Assembly (NCBI GenBank): GCA_005776545.1
Contig: SXOY01000218.1
Location: 1-5,530, forward strand
DNA: 5,530 nucleotides
DNA from: Planctomycetia bacterium
GTDB lineage: Bacteria > Planctomycetota > Phycisphaerae > Phycisphaerales > UBA1924
Direction of reading: 5' to 3'
Under the pieces are notes generated by a model. The model made no database searches, was not told the origin of the DNA, and saw only the letters and a list, made by a program, of their open reading frames with translations. The position numbers were made by a program, and so were the translations under genes. Numbering within the stretch: the stretch's first letter is position 1; every line of letters starts with the position of its first letter. Shown piece by piece: positions 1 through 5,325 of the stretch.

Positions 1-10
1 CATTTGCCAT
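1..10 (-). CDS. sdhB: Succinate dehydrogenase iron-sulfur subunit, first codons only (partial)
   Basis: Only ATG GCA AAT and one further base are visible; the gene continues off the left edge. The start is supported by a strong GAGGAG motif at 19-24 with an 8-nt spacer. It also shares one base with the sdhA stop codon (TAATG on the minus strand), the usual sign of translational coupling. The identity as SdhB, which carries electrons from FAD to quinone through three iron-sulfur clusters, is inferred from gene order alone: in operons of this type the iron-sulfur subunit follows sdhA. No SdhB motif is visible in the window. Confidence 0.55.
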
Positions 11-1842
11 TACTTGTTCTCCTCAACAACCTGCTTGAGTTCATCGGGCAATGCTCGCGTCGGCTGACGTGTAAGCTGCATTTTCCCATCACTGCCGCGG
101 CGGAGTATCGTGTTGAACTTCGCGTATTCATCACTCTTATTGGGGAAGTCGTCCCGGAACTGGGCGCCGCGACTCTCCTTGCGTTCAATCGCTGCGAGTG
201 TGACAGCTTCCGAAACCAGGAGCAGATTTTTCAGATCAATCGCGGTGTGCCAACCGGGGTTGTATTCGCGATTGCTTTGAGCACCCGCGTTTTCCGCCCG
301 CTTGCAGAGTTTCTGAATTCCATCTAGAGCTTGCACCATTTCGGATTCAACGCGAACGATTCCGACAAGGTTCTGCATCATCTCCTGCAGGTCATGCTGG
401 ACCGCATATGGCGATTCGCTCTTTCCAGTTGCGCCACGCTCAAACGGCGCAAGGGCCTCACGAATCGAAGCTTCAACCTGATCTTTGTTCACGCGTCCCG
501 CCCCGTTTTCTTTGGCAAACTTCGCGCCGTATTCACCAGCTCGTTTGCCAAAGACCACGAGATCCGAAAGCGAATTGCCGCCGAGCCGATTCGCACCGTG
601 CAAGCCAGCGGCGACTTCGCCCGCAGCAAACAGTCCGGGCACTGTTGACATCTGTGTATCGCCTTCGACTTTGACGCCGCCCATCACGTAGTGAGTCGTC
701 GGGCCAACTTCCATCGGCGTGGTCGTGATATCCAGCCCTGCCAGTTGCATGAACTGGTGGTACATGCTGGGCAGCTTCTTCTTGATGTGCTCTGGTGCGT
801 TGGGGACCTTCTCCTTGATCCACGCAATGTCCAAAAACACGCCGCCGTGCGGAGACCCGCGTCCTGCTTTTACTTCTCGATTGATACAGCGTGCAACGTG
901 ATCGCGTGTCAAGAGCTCTGGTGGTCTGCGTGCGGCCTTGTCTCCCGTCACATACCGCCAGCCTTCTTCTTCATTGTCTGCCGTCGATGACTTGTAGTTG
1001 TCCGGAATGTCATCGAACATGAACCGCTTGCCATCTTTGTTACGCAGCACGCCGCCTTCGCCGCGGACGCCTTCAGTAACCAGAATTCCTTTCACGCTCG
1101 GTGGCCACACCATGCCAGTCGGATGGAACTGCACGAATTCCATATCCATCAGGTCTGCACCAGCGCGATATGCGAGTGCCTGCCCATCGCCGGTGTATTC
1201 CCAGGAATTCGAAGTCACCGAGAATGCGCGGCCGATGCCGCCGGTTGCGAGGATGACAGACTTGGCATGCCACACGCGGAAGCGGCCGCGTTCACGGTCA
1301 TAGCCAACGGCCCCCACTACTCGATCGCCATCTTTAAGCAGATCGATGATCGTCATTTCCATGTACACATCGATGCCGGAGTGCACACCATGATCCTGCA
1401 GCGTTCGGATCATTTCAAGGCCGGTTCGGTCGCCAACGTGTGCAAGCCGCGGATAGCGGTGGCCACCGAAGTTACGCTGAAGGATCTTTCCATCCTGCGT
1501 GCGATCAAACACTGCGCCCCAGGCTTCAAGTTCCCGCACTCGCGCAGGTGCTTCCTTTGCGTGAAGTTCGGCCATGCGCCAATTGTTGAGATACTGCCCG
1601 CCGCGCATCGTGTCTGCGAAGTGAACCCTCCAGCTGTCACGATCATCGACATTCGCCATCGCCGCGGCCATGCCGCCTTCGGCCATGACCGTGTGAGCTT
1701 TGCCAAGCAGTGACTTGCAGATCACGGCGGTCTTACAGCCAAGTGAGGACGCTTCAATAGCAGCGCGAAGGCCCGCGCCGCCCGCGCCAATAACTAAAAC
1801 GTCGTGCTCATGAACTTCGGAGACTCCGGGGAACGAACTCAT
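10..1842 (-). CDS. sdhA: Succinate dehydrogenase flavoprotein subunit
   Basis: This is the catalytic subunit of complex II (succinate:quinone oxidoreductase). It oxidises succinate to fumarate on a covalently bound FAD, on the cytoplasmic side of the membrane. Numbering from the chosen start gives 610 residues. A Rossmann FAD motif GAGGAG lies at about 19-24. His50 in KAHTVMAEGG is the expected site of the covalent FAD link. HPTG is at 240-243 and EGVRGEGG at 257-264. TRDHVAR holds the probable catalytic Arg313, followed by HYVMGG (His384), GLFAAGE (403-409) and GANRLGGNSL (Arg419). All active-site residues of the SdhA/FrdA family therefore appear intact. The frame stays open to 1914, but the ATG at 1842 is preferred. 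It has GGAG 8 nt upstream, and translation from it starts just before the FAD fold, whereas the extra 24 residues would overlap the end of sdhC. The family also contains fumarate reductases, so the direction of the reaction is inferred. Confidence 0.96.
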   Translation of the reverse strand: MSSFPGVSEVHEHDVLVIGAGGAGLRAAIEASSLGCKTAVICKSLLGKAHTVMAEGGMAAAMANVDDRDSWRVHFADTMRGGQYLNNWRMAELHAKEAPARVRELEAWGAVFDRTQDGKILQRNFGGHRYPRLAHVGDRTGLEMIRTLQDHGVHSGIDVYMEMTIIDLLKDGDRVVGAVGYDRERGRFRVWHAKSVILATGGIGRAFSVTSNSWEYTGDGQALAYRAGADLMDMEFVQFHPTGMVWPPSVKGILVTEGVRGEGGVLRNKDGKRFMFDDIPDNYKSSTADNEEEGWRYVTGDKAARRPPELLTRDHVARCINREVKAGRGSPHGGVFLDIAWIKEKVPNAPEHIKKKLPSMYHQFMQLAGLDITTTPMEVGPTTHYVMGGVKVEGDTQMSTVPGLFAAGEVAAGLHGANRLGGNSLSDLVVFGKRAGEYGAKFAKENGAGRVNKDQVEASIREALAPFERGATGKSESPYAVQHDLQEMMQNLVGIVRVESEMVQALDGIQKLCKRAENAGAQSNREYNPGWHTAIDLKNLLLVSEAVTLAAIERKESRGAQFRDDFPNKSDEYAKFNTILRRGSDGKMQLTRQPTRALPDELKQVVEENK

Positions 1843-1850
1843 ACAACTGA

Positions 1851-1854
1851 CTCC
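1851..1854 (-). promoter_or_regulatory. Ribosome binding site deciding the sdhA start
   Basis: GGAG on the minus strand, 8 nt before the ATG at 1842. It selects this start over the in-frame upstream codon at 1914. The sdhB and sdhC starts show the same GGAG-to-ATG spacing. Confidence 0.7.
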
Positions 1855-1858
1855 AGGT

Positions 1859-2734
1859 TCAGAGTTTGAAGAAAACGGGATCGTTAATAACACCAGTGGA
1901 ACACATCCGCACATAGAAATCAGCGAACATGATCCAGAGCAGACTTGCCCAGCCCCAGAGCATGTGTTTGCAATTCAAGCAACTGACGCAGTCATATACC
2001 GGTTTTCGCGGTCCGAGCTTGGAATGCTGATCAAACCTGCCTCCCACCAAATGCCGTAGCGAGTGACATCCGCCAACATACATGATGAGCAGAATCGGTT
2101 CGACCACCATGATGAGCGTGCCTAGTCCAATACCAAACGTGCGACCGGCACTTGCATCTCCCGGGACCTTGAAGAACCAGAACTGTTCATAGAGGTCGTA
2201 CATCTTTACCGCCAGCAGGACCACAATGATGTACATGAAATAGCGATGTGAATTTTGAAGAACTAATGGAAACCAGCGTTCGCCGCGATACTTCTTGCCG
2301 CGAAAACCCGGCTCACCAACGGCACAACTGGCCGGATCTGCCCAGAGCCCCTTGTAGTATTGCCCACGAAAGCCATAGCAGGTGAAACGAAATCCTGCCG
2401 GAGCCCAGAGTATCAGGAAGGCAGGCGAGAAATACAGAAACGCAGGCCACCAGGCGGGGTGGCCGGAAAAGAAAGCGTGGCCTGATACCTTGTTTGCCGC
2501 GATAGCCTGTGTGGTTTCAAAAAGCAACGGCGAGAAGAAGGGGGACAGGTAGCTCTGCCCCTGCGGACCGTGGTAAAAGTAATCGGTCCCGTGAAAAGCT
2601 CCCCATGTGGCATAGATTACAAAGAAAATGAGACCAAAAGCGATGCCTGACGGCTGCAGCCACCACGCATCCTTACGTGTCGTTTCTCCCAACTTCCGAA
2701 GTTGTGGGAGAGATAGGTTTGCCGAGTCGCTCAT
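1859..2734 (-). CDS. sdhC: Succinate dehydrogenase membrane anchor (single-subunit, five-helix type)
   Basis: This 291-residue integral membrane protein should anchor SdhA/SdhB and carry the quinone site, probably with heme b. Five hydrophobic segments are visible at about 27-46, 96-117, 163-187, 201-222 and 258-277. That fits the one-polypeptide anchor class rather than the short separate SdhC and SdhD of E. coli. Recognisable blocks are RFTCYGFRGQYYKGLWADP then SCAVGEP (117-142), FPLVLQNSHRYFMY (155-168) and WASLLWIMFADFYVRM near the C-terminus. Candidate heme ligands are His163, His224 and His228; the assignment is a guess. A cluster Cys249-x2-Cys252-x2-Cys255-Lys-His257 sits just before helix five, and Cys119 and Cys137 flank the end of helix two. 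The ATG at 2734 has GGAG 8 nt upstream. The frame could extend to 2857, but the added 41 residues are polar, unlike the family, and lack a ribosome binding site. It is first in the operon, 16 bp before sdhA. Confidence 0.9.
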   Translation of the reverse strand: MSDSANLSLPQLRKLGETTRKDAWWLQPSGIAFGLIFFVIYATWGAFHGTDYFYHGPQGQSYLSPFFSPLLFETTQAIAANKVSGHAFFSGHPAWWPAFLYFSPAFLILWAPAGFRFTCYGFRGQYYKGLWADPASCAVGEPGFRGKKYRGERWFPLVLQNSHRYFMYIIVVLLAVKMYDLYEQFWFFKVPGDASAGRTFGIGLGTLIMVVEPILLIMYVGGCHSLRHLVGGRFDQHSKLGPRKPVYDCVSCLNCKHMLWGWASLLWIMFADFYVRMCSTGVINDPVFFKL

Positions 2735-2742
2735 CAAGTCAT

Positions 2743-2746
2743 CTCC
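2743..2746 (-). promoter_or_regulatory. Ribosome binding site deciding the sdhC start
   Basis: GGAG on the minus strand, 8 nt before the ATG at 2734. It favours the 291-residue product over the longer in-frame reading from 2857. Confidence 0.65.
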
Positions 2747-2905
2747 ATTGCCCGCTGAACACGCGAGGCTGGTGTACCACAGGATACCACGCATCCCCCG
2801 TCGTTGTCGCGTGCGATTATCCAATTCGTGCACCTGCTTCGAAATGGACTTTCTCAAAACCGAGGGTAGACTCGCCAGTTGAGACTCTGTCGCATTGTCG
2901 ATTCT

Positions 2906-2910
2906 AGAGG
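2906..2910 (+). promoter_or_regulatory. Ribosome binding site supporting a TTG start at 2918
   Basis: AGAGG lies 7 nt before TTG at 2918-2920. It is the reason for placing the start there rather than at the upstream in-frame TTG at 2879, which has no comparable motif. Confidence 0.5.
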
Positions 2911-2917
2911 CTTCTCT

Positions 2918-3100
2918 TTGACCATTTCACCATCACAACCACCTGAACCTGCTGAACCCAAGCCGAGCACCTCTCCCTATTCAATCTTTCTTGCCAAATT
3001 TGGAAAGCGGATTGGGCTTCTTGCGTTCTTTTTCTTTCTCGCCAAGGGTCTTGCCTGGCTGGTCGTTCCCACTGCGATAGTCTGGGCGGCGAGTCGCTGA
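2918..3100 (+). CDS. Small single-helix membrane protein, unknown function
   Basis: No family is recognised. The predicted product has 60 residues: a Pro/Glu/Ser-rich, disordered-looking N-terminus (about 4-20), a basic patch AKFGKR (26-31) and one long hydrophobic stretch (32-57) containing FFFF, a central Lys43 and WLVVP, then a short tail. The basic patch before the helix suggests an N-in orientation by the positive-inside rule. Start choice: TTG at 2918 with AGAGG 7 nt upstream; a longer 73-residue version from TTG at 2879 is possible. No ATG occurs in the frame before the helix. It is read away from sdhC. The compositional contrast between a proline-rich head and a clean hydrophobic helix is hard to obtain by chance, which is why I call it a gene. 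No terminator was found after it. Confidence 0.55.
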   Translation: MTISPSQPPEPAEPKPSTSPYSIFLAKFGKRIGLLAFFFFLAKGLAWLVVPTAIVWAASR

Positions 3101-3369
3101 GTTTGCGTGCGTTTACTCTGCCGCACATTCCATCACATTCCTGAACCTGCGTGCTGCCAAACGTACGTCCCGCGTATTACTCACGTCGATTTCACGATTT
3201 CTCCAAAGATAGCGAATTTCCCTTGAAACTCGCCGCATTCACGCTGCACACGTCATCACTATTCTTTTCATAATCAATGCAAGATTCGCCCATCCGCAAG
3301 GAAGTCTTGACGGCGAACGCATGTTGCGACTCGCGATTAAAACTGTTCCGATGTTCAACAAAGCTTTCT

Positions 3370-3373
3370 GGAG
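3370..3373 (+). promoter_or_regulatory. Ribosome binding site deciding the start of the PEP-CTERM protein
   Basis: GGAG lies 7 nt before the ATG at 3381. It places the start directly before the signal peptide instead of at the in-frame ATG at 3321, which would put 20 extra residues in front of it. The 280 bp between 3101 and 3380 hold no other gene I can support. CATAAT at 3269-3274 is a weak -10 candidate without a good -35. Confidence 0.65.
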
Positions 3374-3380
3374 AATTGTC

Positions 3381-4001
3381 ATGCAGATCACTCGCTCAAT
3401 CGTTGCTCTTTCCGCTCTTTCACTGGTTGCCCTCGCAACTTCTGCCGCGTCGGCCTCGGTCACCCTTGCGGCTGGGCAGGCTCAGATCATCTCTCCGCCA
3501 CCCTCATGCGTTCCCGGCGCGCTTTCGGGCTTCAACGCCTTTGCGTGGAACGAGCAAACCAACGTTTCGCTCACCAATCTCCCCGTTGACATGACCAACA
3601 ACCCCGGCTCCAGCGGCTCGGCCATTTCCGGCTTTGTCGGGGGCGCGTTTGACAGCCACTTTATCCACTACGAGAACATCCCCGGCGTCATCAGTGCATC
3701 TGGCTCATTCACATTCAGCAGCAACATCATCGCCGTCATCTTCACGCAGCCGCTGCTCGACCTCACCGACTCGCCCCTGGGCATCGGCAGCACGATCTAC
3801 CCCACCGGCTACACATTTCGAGGCCTCAACTCTACTTCTTCCTTCACACTCAACAACAACCTCCTCACATTCAACTTCGTCACCTTCACACCCACGACCG
3901 ATGTCATCCAACTCCGCGTCCTCACCCACGTCCCCACTCCCGGCGCAAGCCTCGCCCTGAGTGCCGCGGGCATCCTCACTCTCCGTCGTCGCCGCAAATA
4001 A
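3381..4001 (+). CDS. Exported protein with PEP-CTERM-like C-terminal sorting signal
   Basis: The protein has 206 residues. Residues 1-25 form a signal peptide: Arg5, then a hydrophobic Ala/Leu/Val core, then an A-S-A cleavage site near 25. The C-terminus (about 184-206) has the three-part sorting layout VPTPG, a short hydrophobic helix and RRRRK, as in PEP-CTERM proteins processed by an exosortase. The proline motif is the VPxPG variant that I associate with planctomycetes. The middle is rich in Ser, Thr, Asn, Gly and Phe with alternating hydrophobic residues, suggesting a secreted beta-sandwich. It contains one Cys (in PPPSCVPG, near residue 43) and no catalytic motif I recognise. Its likely fate is the cell surface or an extracellular matrix; the molecular role is unknown. 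The ATG at 3381 has GGAG 7 nt upstream and starts exactly at the signal peptide. Neighbours give no functional clue and no exosortase gene is in the window. Confidence 0.85.
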   Translation: MQITRSIVALSALSLVALATSAASASVTLAAGQAQIISPPPSCVPGALSGFNAFAWNEQTNVSLTNLPVDMTNNPGSSGSAISGFVGGAFDSHFIHYENIPGVISASGSFTFSSNIIAVIFTQPLLDLTDSPLGIGSTIYPTGYTFRGLNSTSSFTLNNNLLTFNFVTFTPTTDVIQLRVLTHVPTPGASLALSAAGILTLRRRRK

Positions 4002-4019
4002 AGGGGCGGCCTCGACAAC

Positions 4020-4053
4020 GGACCCGCTCTGCTGTCAAAGGTAGTGCGGGTCC
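4020..4053 (+). terminator. GC-rich hairpin after the PEP-CTERM gene (possible terminator)
   Basis: GGACCCGC (4020-4027) pairs perfectly with GCGGGTCC (4046-4053) across an 18-nt loop, 19 bp after the stop codon. The position fits a transcription end, but the loop is long and no T-run follows. It could be a processing or stability element instead. Confidence 0.4.
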
Positions 4054-4094
4054 AGTCATGCGCTCACATTACCTTGTGAAACACCGTAGACCGG

Positions 4095-4310
4095 CGCTTA
4101 GTACGCAGAGACGCCGAGACGCAGAGAAAGGCAAAGAAGAAATGAACATGGATATACAGGATGTACAGGATGGGAAACACAAAGCTGCGTACTTTGATTG
4201 TGGACTTCTTTGACTCTCCTCCGATTTCTTATCCTGTCCATCCTGTATATCCATGTTAATACCTCTTTGTCTTTCTCTGTCTTCTCTCTGCGACTCGGCG
4301 TCTCTGCGTT
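4095..4310. repeat. Large imperfect inverted repeat of the CGCAGAGA / CATGGATATACAGGATG type
   Basis: The left arm (about 4103-4175) has three 8-bp units ACGCAGAG, ACGCCGAG, ACGCAGAG, a purine-rich stretch AAAGGCAAAGAAG, then ACATGGATATACAGGATG and a second half-copy GTACAGGATGG. The right arm (about 4228-4309) read in reverse complement repeats the same order: ACGCAGAG, ACGCCGAG, TCGCAGAG, a purine-rich stretch, ACATGGATATACAGGATG, GACAGGAT. The arms are separated by a spacer of about 50 bp, so the transcript could fold into one long hairpin. The element fills most of the 350-bp gap between 4001 and 4352. Reading frames through it are low-complexity by-products. It resembles dispersed intergenic repeats seen in many environmental bacterial genomes; no transposase is present. 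Confidence 0.85.
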
Positions 4311-4351
4311 AAAAGCCCTGTCCCACTGAGACTCACCTACCATCCCCGCAC

Positions 4352-4825
4352 ATGAACGCAGTCCAAAAGCTTCGATCGATGGTCGGTGAGATTCGCAACG
4401 CCAAAAATCCTGCACAGCGTCACGCCGCGTGGGAACTTGTCATGCGATTGCTGAGCCGCATGCCCGTCGATGCGGCGGAGATCCACGCCGTCTGCAGCAA
4501 AGAAGACATCATCGCGTTTGACGCTCTGGTCACTCGCATCGAAAACCCCGCGCCCGCGAATACACCCGCCGAGCCAGAGACAATCTCCCCTGAACTCAAA
4601 CACCAGATGGACTCGGCCCTCCGCGCCTTCCGCAAACGCCTGAAGTTCATGCGCCTCGACGATGAGTCGCGTCTGGGCAGCCGCCAGATGACCGGCGGCC
4701 GCAAGTCCGAAATCGACGCCATCATCCCCCCCACCGAATTCCCCCACAGTGTCTGGGCCGCCCTCGCCAAGACCGGCCAACTCAAAGATGCCGGCGGCGG
4801 GTTTTACGAACTCCCCGCTGACTGA
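4352..4825 (+). CDS. Conserved-looking hypothetical protein, unknown function
   Basis: No named family is recognised. The product is a 157-residue cytoplasmic protein without signal peptide or membrane segment. Residues 1-63 look like an amphipathic helical domain (QKLRSMVGEIRNAKN, AWELVMRLLSRMP, IIAFDALVTRIE). Residues 64-80 form a Pro/Ala/Glu linker. Residues 81-108 are a basic helical stretch (LRAFRKRLKFMRLDDESRL), and 114-155 contain TGGRKSEIDAI, PP, FPHSVWAAL and GGGFYELP, a pattern that looks like a compact C-terminal domain. The modular layout and GC-rich third codon positions support a real gene over the long opposite-strand frame at 4337-5104. No Shine-Dalgarno motif precedes the ATG; the upstream sequence is CCATCCCCGCAC. 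Translation may therefore be leaderless, or the start may be slightly wrong. It is isolated between repeats, with a compact hairpin 6 bp after the stop. Confidence 0.75.
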   Translation: MNAVQKLRSMVGEIRNAKNPAQRHAAWELVMRLLSRMPVDAAEIHAVCSKEDIIAFDALVTRIENPAPANTPAEPETISPELKHQMDSALRAFRKRLKFMRLDDESRLGSRQMTGGRKSEIDAIIPPTEFPHSVWAALAKTGQLKDAGGGFYELPAD

Positions 4826-4831
4826 CAGTGG

Positions 4832-4850
4832 CATCGGCACACTGCCGATG
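4832..4850 (+). terminator. Hairpin directly after the hypothetical gene (likely terminator)
   Basis: CATCGGCA (4832-4839) pairs perfectly with TGCCGATG (4843-4850) over a 3-nt loop. A competing stem, CAGTG (4826-4830) with CACTG (4840-4844), overlaps it. It lies 6 bp after the stop codon and is followed by TTCCCC, not a true T-run. Position and compactness favour termination; the tail is weak. Confidence 0.55.
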
Positions 4851-4894
4851 TTCCCCGCTCCCGCTCCCGCTTGAGTGTGCCTGCACAAGTCGCT

Positions 4895-4940
4895 CGCTTG
4901 GTACGCAGAGTCGCAGAGCCGCAGAGAAAGACATAGAGCA
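4895..4940 (+). repeat. Second copy of the CGCAGAG dispersed repeat
   Basis: CGCTTGGTACGCAGAG (4895-4910) matches CGCTTAGTACGCAGAG (4095-4110) at 15 of 16 positions. It continues with the same order of 8-bp units (TCGCAGAG, CCGCAGAG) and a purine-rich AAAGACATAGAG. It is in direct orientation with the first copy, exactly 800 bp away, so the two copies bracket the 157-residue gene. Homology stops at about 4937, where a different stem-loop begins. Confidence 0.8.
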
Positions 4941-4942
4941 AA

Positions 4943-5018
4943 GCCACAGATTTCACGGATGGGCACAGATAGAGGATGAAGGAAAACAATGTCTGTGGAC
5001 ATCTGAGTGAGCCGTGGC
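4943..5018. repeat. Degenerate inverted repeat of the GCCACAGATTTCACGGAT type
   Basis: The left arm 4943-4970 (GCCACAGATTTCACGGATGG then GCACAGAT) pairs with 4991-5018, whose reverse complement reads GCCACGGCTCACTCAGATGT then CCACAGAC. I count about 18 of 28 matching positions. The pattern belongs to a well-known class of dispersed environmental repeats. The right arm is the more decayed one. It directly follows the CGCAGAG repeat, making a composite. Confidence 0.6.
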
Positions 5019-5105
5019 AATAGCCTTGGTCGGGAATCGCTGGGTTTGGTCCCAACATTATGAGACGCAGGAGTTTGTGCCCGCGCATCGGGCAGAAAAC
5101 CCAAC
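5019..5105. other. Gene-free spacer before the tandem array
   Basis: No ORF with a plausible start, RNA gene or terminator could be supported here. The last 20 or so bases (GGGCAGAAAACCCAAC) resemble a decayed array unit. With 4826-5018 and 5106-5530 this makes about 700 bp without a convincing gene. Confidence 0.5.
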
Positions 5106-5294
5106 GGAGAAATGACTTCTGTGCGGGGAAAAGCGGTTTGTGCGCGGGGAGAAATGATTTCTACGCGAGGAAAACTCGTCTGCTCGCGGGGAGAAATCGT
5201 TTACACGCGGGGGAAAACGGTTTGGGCGCGTGGAAAAATGATTCCTGTGCGGGGAAAAACCATTCTTGCGCGGAAAGAAATCATTTCCTTGCGG
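5106..5294. repeat. 21-bp tandem repeat array, nine units, no indels
   Basis: Nine consecutive 21-bp units start at 5106, 5127, 5148, 5169, 5190, 5211, 5232, 5253 and 5274. Each has GG(A/G)(G/A)AAA, a variable dyad-like centre ending in TT, then a GCG(C)GG block at the junction. Period is strictly 21 bp, so reading frames pass through without breaks on both strands. On the minus strand one frame (5058-5303, GTG start) reads as the heptapeptide N-x-F-S-P-R-x repeated nine times. Varied codons are used for conserved residues: AAT or AAC for Asn, TTT or TTC for Phe. No ribosome binding site precedes that frame and no ATG is available upstream before a stop at about 5391. I therefore list the array as a repeat, not a gene. 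A degenerate tenth unit may lie at about 5083-5105. Confidence 0.9.
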
Positions 5295-5325
5295 GCGTTC
5301 CACACAAACGTGTACTGGTGAAAGC

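Larger units (their letters stand above)
2735..2917. promoter_or_regulatory. Divergent intergenic region between sdhC and the small membrane-protein ORF
   Basis: This 183-bp gap separates two divergently read genes, so promoters for both should lie here. On the minus strand GATAAT (about 2815-2820) is a possible -10 box, but the element 17 bp upstream (TTTCGA) is a poor -35. No operator, riboswitch or strong promoter could be supported. The call rests on gene layout. Confidence 0.35.

Noticed and set aside
1123..1713. 196-codon plus-strand frame inside sdhA
   Set aside because: It is antisense to a well-supported gene with intact catalytic motifs and shows no coherent protein pattern.
1843..1914. 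Extended N-terminus of sdhA
   Set aside because: It would overlap the sdhC end and lacks a ribosome binding site; the ATG at 1842 has GGAG at 8 nt and fits the family start.
4095..4310. Insertion sequence with transposase
   Set aside because: The arms resemble terminal inverted repeats, but the roughly 50-bp spacer cannot encode a transposase and no target-site duplication could be established.
4337..5104. Long open frame (255 codons) on the minus strand
   Set aside because: It runs antisense through the 157-residue gene and then through the CGCAGAG and CCACAGAT repeats, and its translation is Gly/Arg-rich with no domain pattern. It looks like a GC-driven shadow.
5106..5294. CRISPR array
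   Set aside because: The period is only 21 bp with variable positions spread through each unit. There is no alternation of an identical repeat with unique spacers and no cas gene.
5058..5303. Minus-strand heptapeptide-repeat frame as an expressed gene
   Set aside because: The start would be GTG with no ribosome binding site, and no ATG exists between it and the upstream in-frame stop at about 5391. Kept as an observation on the repeat array instead of a CDS.
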